Source: Syntrophobacterales bacterium (lineage in GTDB: Bacteria; Desulfobacterota; Syntrophia; Syntrophales; UBA2192). Taken from it: DNA of 38,679 nt. This document shows, piece by piece, positions 31,948 through 38,679 of this stretch. The notes under the pieces are model-generated. The model saw nothing but the letters and a program-made list of their open reading frames with translations, did not search any database and was not told the origin of the DNA. A program made the translations under genes and the position numbers. The first letter of the stretch is position 1, and the number at the start of each line of letters is the position of its first letter. The DNA lies in NCBI GenBank assembly GCA_018053845.1, contig JAGPKU010000017.1, forward strand, positions 1-38,679, in the 5' to 3' direction.

Positions 31948-33696
31948 TCAGGAGTCCAGCTTGATGTCCGCCAGCGCCTTGCCGAGGCTCGACCCGAGAT
32001 TCTCCTTGTTGTTGATGTACTGCCGGGCCGGGGAGGACTGCTGCACCGTTGCCTCGTGGTCCTTGATGCTCAGGCGGATCTTGCGGTTCCGCGGGTCGAT
32101 GCTCTTGACCACGGCCGTCACCGTGTCGCCGACGCTGTAGAGGTCGGAGGCCGCCTTGACCCGTTTCTGGCTCAACTCGGAGATGTGGACAAGCCCCTCG
32201 ATGCCCTCCTCGATCTCCACGAAGATGCCGAAGTCGGTGATGTTGGTCACCTTGCCCGTGATGACGGCGCCGGGGCTGTAGCGATCGCAGAACTCCTCCC
32301 AGGGGTTTTTCTCCAGCTGCTTGATGCCCAGGGAGAACTTCTCGTTCTCCACGTCCACGTTGAGCACCACGGCGTCGATCTCCTGGCCCTTCTTGTAGAG
32401 CTCCGAGGGGTGCTTCACGCGGTGTTTCCACGAGATGTCCGAGACATGCACGAGCCCGTCGATGCCCTCCTCGACGCCCACGAAGATCCCGAAGTCGGTG
32501 ATGTTTCGAATCCGGCCCCGGATGACGGTGCCCTCGGGGTACTTCTCCCGCAGGGCGAGCCAGGGGTTCGGCGTCGTCTGCTTGAGGCCCAGCGAGATCC
32601 GCTTGCTCTCGGCGTTGACCTCGAGCACCATGACCTTCAGCACCTGGCCGACGGAGAGCACCTTGGAGGGATGGCGGATCTCCCTCGTCCAGAACATCTC
32701 CGAGACGTGGATGAGACCCTCGACACCCGGTTCGAGCTCGACGAAGGCGCCGTAGTCGACGATGCTGACCACCTTGCCCTCCAGGATGGAGCCCACGGGG
32801 TACTTCTCGGTGATGCGCTCCCAGGGGTTCGGCGTGAGCTGCTTGAGGCCCAGCGAGACGCGCTCCTTCTCGCGGTCGAAGGAGAGCACCTTCACCCGGA
32901 TCTTGTCGCCCTTGCTGAAGCTGTCCGAGGGCTTCGGCACCTTGCCCCAGGAGATGTCGGTGACGTGCAGCAGGCCGTCGATGCCGCCCAGGTCGATGAA
33001 GAGGCCGTAATCGGTGATGTTCTTGATGACGCCCTCGATGATCTTCCCCTCCTCGATCGTCTCGAGAAGCTGCTTGCGGTCCGCCTCGCGCTCCTTCTCC
33101 ATGATGGCCCGCCGCGACAGGACGACGTTGTTGCGGTCGCGGTCGTACTTCAGGATGTTGAACTGCAGGGTCTGCCCGACGAACCGGTCGAGGTCCCGGA
33201 CGGGCCGGATGTCCACCTGCGAGCCGGGCAGGAACGCCGGGATCCCGATGTCCACCGTCAGGCCGCCCTTGACCCGCTGGACGATCGTTCCCTGGATGGG
33301 CTCGCCGTTTTCGAATTTCTCCTTGATGGCCCCCCAGGTCTTGATCCTGGCCGCCTTGTCCCGCGAGAGGATCAGGCTGTCGTCCTCGCCTCTCCGTTCC
33401 ACGAGGACCTCGATCTCGTCGCCCACGTTGACGGTGATGTTGCCGTTCGCGTCGCGCAGCTCCCGCGCGGGGATCATCCCCTCCGTCTTGGAGCCCACGT
33501 CCACCATGACCAGGTCGGCGCTGACCTGCACGACCCTGCCGATCACGATCTCGCCGGAACGGAGTTCCTGCAGGCTCTGCTCGTACAGGGCCGAGAAGCC
33601 CACCTCGTCCTCCTTTTTCGCCGCCGCCTGATCCTCAGCCGCCCCCTTGTTGTCCGTTTTTTGCTCTTCGGCCTTCACGCTCTCTTCCGTAACCAT
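31948..33696 (-). CDS. rpsA: 30S ribosomal protein S1
   Basis: A 582-residue S1 with six S1 (OB) domains after an acidic/lysine-rich N-terminal tail (1-33). The motif pattern is regular: EGMIPAREL in domain 1, then GLFIDLGGIDGLLHVTDISW, GAFVELEPGVEGLIHVSEMFW, GIFVGVEEGIDGLVHVSDISW and GIFVEIEEGIEGLVHISEL. S1 binds mRNA and brings it to the 30S subunit. ATG 33696 is used; a longer frame to 33777 has no support. It sits 85 bp after cmk, a widely conserved order. Confidence 0.97.
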   Translation of the reverse strand: MVTEESVKAEEQKTDNKGAAEDQAAAKKEDEVGFSALYEQSLQELRSGEIVIGRVVQVSADLVMVDVGSKTEGMIPARELRDANGNITVNVGDEIEVLVERRGEDDSLILSRDKAARIKTWGAIKEKFENGEPIQGTIVQRVKGGLTVDIGIPAFLPGSQVDIRPVRDLDRFVGQTLQFNILKYDRDRNNVVLSRRAIMEKEREADRKQLLETIEEGKIIEGVIKNITDYGLFIDLGGIDGLLHVTDISWGKVPKPSDSFSKGDKIRVKVLSFDREKERVSLGLKQLTPNPWERITEKYPVGSILEGKVVSIVDYGAFVELEPGVEGLIHVSEMFWTREIRHPSKVLSVGQVLKVMVLEVNAESKRISLGLKQTTPNPWLALREKYPEGTVIRGRIRNITDFGIFVGVEEGIDGLVHVSDISWKHRVKHPSELYKKGQEIDAVVLNVDVENEKFSLGIKQLEKNPWEEFCDRYSPGAVITGKVTNITDFGIFVEIEEGIEGLVHISELSQKRVKAASDLYSVGDTVTAVVKSIDPRNRKIRLSIKDHEATVQQSSPARQYINNKENLGSSLGKALADIKLDS

Positions 33697-33781
33697 TACC
33701 CGCTCTACCCCCCGTTGAGATTTCACACGACGCCCGACAAACGGTCGAGACGTAGCACACTGATTCCAAAAGATCAAGGGC

Positions 33782-34465
33782 TTAGAACACGCGGTTCCCT
33801 TTGCCTTTGATGACCCGCAGCATCTCCTGAACGACCTCTTCCACGCTCTTGCCCGTCGAGTCGACGAGGACCGCGTCCCCCGAGGGGCGAAGCGGGGCGA
33901 TCTCCCGCCCGCTGTCCTGGCGGTCCCGCCGCGCGACGTCCCGGATCACCTCGGCAAGCTCCACCTCGTGGCCCCGCTGCTTCAGTTCGAGCCAGCGCCT
34001 GCGGCCCCGCTCCTCGGGACCCGCCGTGAGGAAGAACTTGACGTCGGCCCCGGGGAAGACGACGGTCCCCATGTCGCGCCCCTCGGCGACGATGCCGCCG
34101 GCCGGTGCGGCCTCGCGCTGCACCGCCAGCAGTCTCTGCCTGACCTCGGGCAAGGCCGACACCGTCGAGGCCAGCATGCTGATGGCCGGCGTGCGGATCT
34201 CCTCCGTCACGTCCTGCCCGTCCAGGAGCACCCGAGTGGCCCCCTCGCGCACGGCAAGGGCGACGGCCGTCTTGGCGCAGAGGGCGGCGATGCCCGCCCG
34301 GTCGTCGGGGGCAAGGCCCGCACGGCTGACCTTCAGCGCCACGGCGCGGTACAGGGCCCCCGTGTCGAGGTACACGCAGGAGAGCTCCCGCGCGAGCAGC
34401 CGGCTGACGGTGCTCTTTCCCGACCCGGCCGGCCCGTCGACGGTCACCACGTATCGCTTCGTCAA
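33782..34465 (-). CDS. cmk: Cytidylate kinase
   Basis: A 227-residue (d)CMP kinase, which phosphorylates CMP and dCMP in pyrimidine salvage. It shows VDGPAGSGKSTVSRLLA (Walker A at 11-18), YLDTGALYRAVAL, GRDMGTVVFPGADVKFFL and RDRQDSGREIAPLRP. The start is TTG 34465, with GAGGT about 9 nt upstream; it overlaps the vanZ-like gene's stop (TTGA), so translation is coupled. The gene order cmk-rpsA is conserved widely. Confidence 0.95.
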   Translation of the reverse strand: MTKRYVVTVDGPAGSGKSTVSRLLARELSCVYLDTGALYRAVALKVSRAGLAPDDRAGIAALCAKTAVALAVREGATRVLLDGQDVTEEIRTPAISMLASTVSALPEVRQRLLAVQREAAPAGGIVAEGRDMGTVVFPGADVKFFLTAGPEERGRRRWLELKQRGHEVELAEVIRDVARRDRQDSGREIAPLRPSGDAVLVDSTGKSVEEVVQEMLRVIKGKGNRVF

Positions 34466-34914
34466 CGCCGGCTTACCTCTGCCTCGATCCGATTCTCCAG
34501 GGCCCTGACAGGCCCGAGCCGATAGCGGACATACGGGTACGTGAGGGCCGCGAGCGAAACCCCCGCCGCATCGAAGAGCAAATCCATCAGGCTGGCCACC
34601 CGGCCGGGCACGAAGGCCTGGTGGATCTCGTCGGAGAGCCCGTAGACGCTCCCGGCGAGGATCGTTGCCGCCATAGGACTCGCGGCCAGCGCGGGGACGC
34701 CGGATGTCGCGAACGCCCTCATGAGCAGATACCCGAGGATGCAGTATTCCGCCAGGTGCAGAAGTTTATCGAAGGCCAGGACGGGCCCCAGTTCCTCCAT
34801 GTCCAGGGTTATGGAGGACACGGCGAAAATCAGGGCCGCATACCCGGCAGCAGGCAGGAAATAAAAGAGAGCGCGTTTTCGGTTGAGAACTTCCCGTTTT
34901 GGATTCGTTGCCAT
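34462..34914 (-). CDS. VanZ family membrane protein
   Basis: A 150-residue inner-membrane protein with about four hydrophobic segments and the VanZ signatures FDKLLHLAEYCILGYLL and YGLSDEIHQAFVPGRVASLMDLLFDAAGV. The biochemical role of non-vancomycin VanZ proteins is poorly known. ATG 34914 is used; 22 bp separate it from the DUF2889 gene, and its stop overlaps the cmk start. Confidence 0.9.
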   Translation of the reverse strand: MATNPKREVLNRKRALFYFLPAAGYAALIFAVSSITLDMEELGPVLAFDKLLHLAEYCILGYLLMRAFATSGVPALAASPMAATILAGSVYGLSDEIHQAFVPGRVASLMDLLFDAAGVSLAALTYPYVRYRLGPVRALENRIEAEVSRR

Positions 34915-34936
34915 GTGAACGCGTCAAGAGGACCGT

Positions 34937-35494
34937 CTACGCTTTCTTCTCTCTTTCCCCCCGCAGGCGTTTTACCTTCTCGAAGAAGGGCCCGTCTTCC
35001 CGCCACAGCCAGCAGCTGTTCTTCAGGATGTCCGGGTCGTAGTCGAGCGCCCTGGTGCCGCCGCCCTCCCGCTTCCGGCTCAGGGCGGCCCACATCCCCT
35101 GCACGGCCGCCGCCCCCATCTGGTAGATCAGCGTCGTCATGTGCAGGCACCCCGCCGTGCCGCCGAGCCTCTCTTTCAGGGCCCGGGAGAAGCCGGGCCT
35201 GATTCTCAGGCCGACGATCTTCGCCGCGCTCGACTCGACGCCGAGGCACTCCCCGATGGGGACCTGCCGCATCCGGGCGCGGGCCTCGAGGACCTCGAGG
35301 GCCGGCAGGGCCACTTTCATCTCGACCCGGATGTCATGGACAATCCCCGGGTCCAGGAACTCGCTTCTGCTGTAGTAAAAAGAGGGAAAGAAACGCTCGT
35401 CCAGCAATCGGCCTTCGACCAGCAGGGACGAGTCGTCGATCTCGTAGGAATTGACGGTAATGGTTCTCGAGTGGATCCGTTCTTTTCTCTGCAA
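34937..35494 (-). CDS. DUF2889 family protein
   Basis: A 185-residue protein matching the DUF2889 pattern by eye: RTITVNSYEIDDSSLLVEGRLLDERF, IVHDIRVEMKVALPALEVLEARARMRQVPIGEC, then GLRIRPGFSRALKERLGG and the conserved TAGCLHMTTLIYQMG. The function is unknown; there is no membrane segment. The only available start is TTG 35494, with a weak ribosome binding site, and the family start falls close to it. It is first in the run to vanZ, cmk, rpsA, sppA and ihfB. Confidence 0.8.
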   Translation of the reverse strand: MQRKERIHSRTITVNSYEIDDSSLLVEGRLLDERFFPSFYYSRSEFLDPGIVHDIRVEMKVALPALEVLEARARMRQVPIGECLGVESSAAKIVGLRIRPGFSRALKERLGGTAGCLHMTTLIYQMGAAAVQGMWAALSRKREGGGTRALDYDPDILKNSCWLWREDGPFFEKVKRLRGEREKKA

Positions 35495-35596
35495 TGGCCA
35501 CCAGGACCGTCACCGGGCGGCCACGGCCTCCGGCGCTTCTTCGGGATCTCGGCAAGATGGGCTCCCGCCCGTGCTTCGCCCCCTGCCGTGTTATTC

Positions 35597-35623
35597 TCTA
35601 TACCACCGGGCGGCACTTGTCAA
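35597..35623 (-). promoter_or_regulatory. Candidate promoter for the DUF2889-to-ihfB operon
   Basis: Minus-strand TTGACA (35623-35618) is followed after a short 15-bp spacer by TATAGA (35602-35597), about 100 bp upstream of the DUF2889 start. Confidence 0.4.
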
Positions 35624-35658
35624 CAGCAATCCTCCGGCCCCGCCGCCGGAACATCCGC

Positions 35659-35686
35659 TTGATTCTCCTCGAAAAGCGGCTATAAT
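35659..35686 (+). promoter_or_regulatory. Sigma-70 promoter of the M48 protease gene
   Basis: TTGATT (35659-35664) and a consensus TATAAT (35681-35686) are separated by 16 bp. The predicted leader is about 90 nt. Confidence 0.65.
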
Positions 35687-35781
35687 ACCCGATAAATTTC
35701 CTGCCCGGCGGACCCCGCCGGTCAGGGCAGCAAGGAGCATGGCCTCGATCCCGGCCCGACGGGTCGGGGTCCCGGATCGTC

Positions 35782-37251
35782 ATGACCCATCACCGCAAGA
35801 CAACCCGGCACGCCTGCCTGGCCCTCGTTCTCGCAGCCATCCTGTTCCTGACTGCAATCCCCCTGCCGGCGCACGCAGCGGGCCTCACGATCGAAGAGGA
35901 GAAGAAGCTCGGCCGCGAGATCTACGAGAAACTGGAGAAGGCCAACGCCCTCTCCAAGAACCAGAAGGCCGTCGACTACATCCGCAAGATCGGCGCGCAG
36001 ATCCTGGCCCAGCAGCAGAGAGTCCCCTTCGATTTCACCTTCAACGTGATCAACAGCTCGGCGATCAACGCCTTCGCCACGCCGGGGGGGTACATCTATA
36101 TCTTCCGGGGCCTCATCACCCTGGCGGAAAACGAAAGCGAGCTGGCCGGCGTGATGGCACACGAAATCGCCCACGCCAACGCGCGCCACATCAACGCCAT
36201 GATGGAGAAGTCCCAGAAGCTCAACATGGCGGCCCTGGCGGGCGTCATCGCGGGGGCCCTGCTGGGCGGCGCGGGCGGTGCCGGCGCCGCGGTGGCCATG
36301 GGCACGATGGCGGGGGCCCAGACGCTGGCCCTCCAGTACAGCCGAGAGCACGAGGAGGAGGCGGACCGCTACGGGATGGCCTACCTCGCGGCGGCCGGGT
36401 ACGACCCGAAGAGCATGGTGGACTTCATGAAGCTCATGCGGCGCCACGAGTACTACTCCAACCTCGTCCCCTCCTACTTTCTCACCCACCCGGGCACGAG
36501 CGACCGCATCCGATACCTCGACAATCTCCTGGAGGCCCGCTACACCGCCAGGGGTAAGGAGAGCATCGTGGGCGGGTTCAGGCGGATCCAGGTCGAGATG
36601 CTGATGGAGGAGAGGAATCTCGAGCCCGTGCTTGCCCGCTTCCGGGGCGAACTGGAGAAAAACCCCTCCGATGTGAACGCCCTCTACGGGCTTGCCGTCG
36701 TGCAGGCCAAGCTCGGGCAGACGAAGGACGCCGAGGCGAACATCCGCTCGGCGCTCCGACTCGCCCCGGAAGACCCCGACATCCTGCGGGACGCCGGCAT
36801 CATCGCCTACCTGGCCGGCCGCTATCCCGATGCGGCGCAGTTCCTCCGGAAAGCCTACCAGGTGAACGACGCCGACGCGGAGACGGTCCTCTACTTGGGG
36901 AAGGCCTACGAGCAGACGGGCGACCATTTCACGGCGCTCGAGCTGTACCGCAAGGCCCAGTCGGCCGGGATCGCCGACGACCAGATCATCTACGGCCTCG
37001 CCACGGCCTACGGGCAGCTGAACAACCCCGGCGAATCGCACTACTGGTTCGGGACCTACTTCAAGAAAAAGAACAAGAAGGACAGCGCCCTGTTCCATTA
37101 CCGGGCGGCGCTCGGCCGGTTCCCGGCCGACAGCGACCGGGCCCGGGAGATCCGGCAAGAGATCGAGACCCTCCAGAAACCGCCCCAGAAACCGGGAACG
37201 GCGCAGAACGACCCCCGCGCCCCGAGCCGCACGAGAAGGGTTCCCTACTGA
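35782..37251 (+). CDS. M48 family zinc metalloprotease with TPR repeats (BepA/YfgC-like)
   Basis: A 489-residue periplasmic protease. A signal peptide (about 1-32, cleavage near PAHA-A) is followed by the M48 domain with the zinc site HEIAH (His127, Glu128, His131) and the third-ligand region EHEEEADRYG. A glycine/alanine-rich hydrophobic loop (about 149-180) lies between them. From about 280 to 460 the sequence forms TPR helices (NALYGLAVVQAKLGQ, VLYLGKAYEQTGDHFTALELY). This is the layout of BepA, which assists and degrades outer-membrane proteins such as LptD. The gene is single, with its own promoter and a terminator behind it. The ribosome binding site at ATG 35782 is weak. Confidence 0.93.
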   Translation: MTHHRKTTRHACLALVLAAILFLTAIPLPAHAAGLTIEEEKKLGREIYEKLEKANALSKNQKAVDYIRKIGAQILAQQQRVPFDFTFNVINSSAINAFATPGGYIYIFRGLITLAENESELAGVMAHEIAHANARHINAMMEKSQKLNMAALAGVIAGALLGGAGGAGAAVAMGTMAGAQTLALQYSREHEEEADRYGMAYLAAAGYDPKSMVDFMKLMRRHEYYSNLVPSYFLTHPGTSDRIRYLDNLLEARYTARGKESIVGGFRRIQVEMLMEERNLEPVLARFRGELEKNPSDVNALYGLAVVQAKLGQTKDAEANIRSALRLAPEDPDILRDAGIIAYLAGRYPDAAQFLRKAYQVNDADAETVLYLGKAYEQTGDHFTALELYRKAQSAGIADDQIIYGLATAYGQLNNPGESHYWFGTYFKKKNKKDSALFHYRAALGRFPADSDRAREIRQEIETLQKPPQKPGTAQNDPRAPSRTRRVPY

Positions 37252-37323
37252 GAGCGCCCGGTCGGAACCCGGCCGAAGGAGCACCCGCCGGGTTTCGGCA
37301 GGCGGAGACGGCCGGAACAGAAA

Positions 37324-37347
37324 GGGGCTGCACCGTCGTGCAGCCCC
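37324..37347. terminator. Bidirectional terminator between the M48 gene and the tRNA pair
   Basis: GGGGCTGCAC and GTGCAGCCCC form a perfect 10-bp stem with a 4-nt loop. It lies 73 bp after the M48 stop (plus strand) and 13 bp after tRNA-Cys (minus strand). On the minus strand it is followed by TTTCTGTT; on the plus strand by a weaker TGCATCCTTTAT. Confidence 0.75.
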
Positions 37348-37360
37348 TGCATCCTTTATC

Positions 37361-37436
37361 TGGAGGCGGCAACCGGATTCGAACCGGTGAATAACGGTTT
37401 TGCAGACCGCTGCCTTAGCCACTTGGCTATGCCGCC
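37361..37436 (-). tRNA. tRNA-Cys (anticodon GCA)
   Basis: A complete 76-nt cloverleaf with encoded CCA. Acceptor GGCGGCA pairs with TGCCGCC, the discriminator is U as in tRNA-Cys, the anticodon loop CTGCAAA gives GCA and the T-loop is TTCGAAT. It lies 9 bp after tRNA-Gly on the same strand. Confidence 0.97.
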
Positions 37437-37445
37437 GCTATGGAC

Positions 37446-37520
37446 TGGAGCGGGCGAACGGATTTGAACCGTCGACGTCTACCTTGGCAAGGTAGCACTC
37501 TACCGCTGAGTTACGCCCGC
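37446..37520 (-). tRNA. tRNA-Gly (anticodon GCC)
   Basis: A complete 75-nt cloverleaf with encoded CCA. Acceptor GCGGGCG pairs with CGCCCGC, the anticodon loop TTGCCAA gives GCC and the T-loop is TTCAAAT. It is the first gene of a Gly-Cys tRNA pair. Confidence 0.97.
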
Positions 37521-37540
37521 TCGTTCTCAAAGAGAGGAGA

Positions 37541-37569
37541 AATATGAACAAAAGATCGCCGCTTGTCAA
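37541..37569 (-). promoter_or_regulatory. Promoter of the tRNA-Gly/tRNA-Cys operon
   Basis: Minus-strand TTGACA (37569-37564) is followed after 17 bp by CATATT (37546-37541), 21 bp from the first base of tRNA-Gly. Confidence 0.75.
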
Positions 37570-37594
37570 CAAAAAATTGCAGAGCTTTTTCCCC

Positions 37595-37623
37595 TTGAAA
37601 AACGAATTCCTTTGCGCTATAGG
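37595..37623 (+). promoter_or_regulatory. Promoter of tRNA-Val
   Basis: TTGAAA (37595-37600) and TATAGG (37618-37623) are 17 bp apart, 10 bp from the first base of the tRNA. Confidence 0.7.
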
Positions 37624-37633
37624 ATGGCCACAC

Positions 37634-37708
37634 GGGCGGTTAACTCAGCGGGAGAGTGCTACCTTCACACGGTAGAAGTCACTGGTTCAAATCCAGTACC
37701 GCCTACCA
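37634..37708 (+). tRNA. tRNA-Val (anticodon CAC)
   Basis: A complete 75-nt cloverleaf with encoded CCA. Acceptor GGGCGGT pairs with ACCGCCT (one G-U), the anticodon stem CTACC/GGTAG encloses the loop TTCACAC giving CAC (codon GUG), and the T-loop is TTCAAAT. Confidence 0.93.
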
Positions 37709-37719
37709 TTCGATCCATC

Positions 37720-37748
37720 GGGCAGCGCGTGAGGGCTGCCCTTTTTTT
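37720..37748 (+). terminator. Rho-independent terminator of tRNA-Val
   Basis: GGGCAGC (37720-37726) and GCTGCCC (37735-37741) form a 7-bp stem followed by seven T (37742-37748), 11 bp after the tRNA. Confidence 0.9.
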
Positions 37749-37821
37749 CCTCCATCGGCCGGACGTCCCCCGCTTCCACATTACGCTTGACACGTGCCGC
37801 GCGACGCATGACACTGGCCCC

Positions 37822-38679
37822 ATGATCTCCCGGCGCGAATTCATGCAGTCCCTGGCCCGGCTGGCGCCGGTGCTCGGCGTCTCGGGGCTCGTCCTGTCGG
37901 AGCCCGCCGCGCTCCGGGCCCTCCTGGACACCCTGGGAGGGACCGCCCTGGCGTGGGGAACGGCGGATGAGCTGATCCGCGAGGCGCCGCGCGCCCGTTT
38001 CTGGTCCTCCGCCCCGAAGGGCCGCGTCCAGTGCCGCCTGTGCGCCCGCGAGTGCCTGCTGGCCGACGGGCAGCGGGGCCTGTGCCGCTCGAGGATCAAC
38101 GTGGGCGGCGAGATGCGGAGCCTCGTCTACGGGCGGCCGGTCTCCGTGCACGTGGACCCCATCGAGAAGAAGCCCTTCTACCACTTCCTGCCCGGCTCGC
38201 AGGCCTATTCCATCGGCACGACGGGCTGCCCGCTGCGCTGCAAATTCTGCCAGAACTGGCAGACCTCCCAGGCCTCGCCGGAGGACTTTCACGTCCGGTT
38301 CACCCCGCCCGGAACGATCGTCGAATCGGTGCGCTCCCGCAAGGTTCCCGTCATCGCCTACACCTACAACGAGCCGCTGGTCTTCACGGAGTACCTGCTC
38401 GACATCGCGGGCGCCGCCCGCCTGCGCGGCATCCGCTCGACGATGGTGACCTGCGGGTACATGGCCCCCGGTGCCCTCTCGGAGGTCTGCAAGGCGCTCG
38501 ACGCCGTGAAGGTCGATTTGAAGGGCTCCAGCGAGGGCTTCTACCGCGACGTCTGCGGCGGCGAGCTCAAGCCCGTGCTCCGGACGATCCGGCAGATCGC
38601 GAAGAGCCGCGTGCACCTGGAGATCGTCAACCTCGTCGTCCCGACCCTCAACGATTCCGACCGGATGATCGCCGACCTC
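37822..38679 (+). CDS. AmrS-like radical SAM protein with a twin-arginine N-terminus, partial
   Basis: The frame from ATG 37822 stays open to the window edge (286 residues). It is homologous to the AmrS protein at 8667-9764: cysteines 71, 74, 78 and 88, VHVDPIEKKPFYHFLPG, the radical SAM motif GCPLRCKFCQNW (Cys136, 140, 143) and YTYNEPLVF. Unlike that copy it begins with MISRREFMQSLARLAP followed by a hydrophobic stretch, a twin-arginine (Tat) signal pattern, and about 65 extra residues precede the cysteines. Export of a folded [4Fe-4S] radical SAM enzyme would be unusual. There is no clear ribosome binding site at this ATG; ATG 37843 inside the signal would remove the RR motif. The C-terminus is outside the window. 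Confidence 0.88.
   Translation, partial: MISRREFMQSLARLAPVLGVSGLVLSEPAALRALLDTLGGTALAWGTADELIREAPRARFWSSAPKGRVQCRLCARECLLADGQRGLCRSRINVGGEMRSLVYGRPVSVHVDPIEKKPFYHFLPGSQAYSIGTTGCPLRCKFCQNWQTSQASPEDFHVRFTPPGTIVESVRSRKVPVIAYTYNEPLVFTEYLLDIAGAARLRGIRSTMVTCGYMAPGALSEVCKALDAVKVDLKGSSEGFYRDVCGGELKPVLRTIRQIAKSRVHLEIVNLVVPTLNDSDRMIADL

Overview
The window looks like a chromosomal segment of a GC-rich anaerobic member of the Desulfobacterota (classical Deltaproteobacteria), probably close to the syntrophic Syntrophales, Syntrophobacter or Syntrophorhabdus groups. This is inferred from gene content: AMP- and ADP-forming acyl-CoA synthetases, a two-gene class III CoA-transferase, enoyl-CoA hydratases, B12-type and AmrS-type radical SAM enzymes, a partial mannose-family PTS and a sigma-54 two-component system. 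No rRNA, phage, integrase, transposase or CRISPR array is visible. Nearly all genes lie on the minus strand.

Layout. (1) 1-7.7 kb: carboxylic-acid activation genes, comprising a partial enoyl-CoA hydratase, an alpha/beta hydrolase, a B12-binding radical SAM protein, an AMP-forming acyl-CoA ligase and two adjacent CaiB/BaiF CoA-transferase subunits. Only one of the two subunits keeps the expected catalytic aspartate. (2) 7.7-17 kb: a sensory block with a five-PAS/GAF histidine kinase carrying a degenerate receiver tail, an NtrC-type sigma-54 activator, and, behind a good sigma-54 promoter match, a 65-residue protein, a PAS protein and an AmrS radical SAM enzyme. (3) 17.1-20 kb: an HPF/cold-shock fusion and a lipoprotein-Na/Pi symporter pair. 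(4) 20-28 kb: an ADP-forming acyl-CoA synthetase, YjbQ, a metallo-hydrolase, pyrD-pyrK, rimI and PTS EIIC-EIIB-EIIA. (5) 28.2-30.5 kb: a Nudix hydrolase, a cysteine-rich protein with only sigma-70 region 4, and an enoyl-CoA hydratase. (6) 30.6-35.5 kb: a housekeeping operon DUF2889-vanZ-cmk-rpsA-sppA-ihfB, which keeps the cmk-rpsA-ihfB order known from E. coli. (7) 35.6-38.7 kb: an M48/TPR protease, tRNA-Cys, tRNA-Gly and tRNA-Val, and a second AmrS-like radical SAM protein with a twin-arginine motif, cut by the window end.

The most unusual feature is not a gene. About ten intergenic arrays of 7-bp repeats are scattered through the window. Most start on or just after a stop codon, and the repeat words are similar when read on the coding strand of the upstream gene. 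Several are paired as inverted arrays that could fold into long hairpins, and several supply the stop codon or the last codons of the gene. They coexist with three longer inverted-repeat elements of the REP/MITE kind.

All calls come from reading the sequence. No database search, structure prediction or computed statistic was available.
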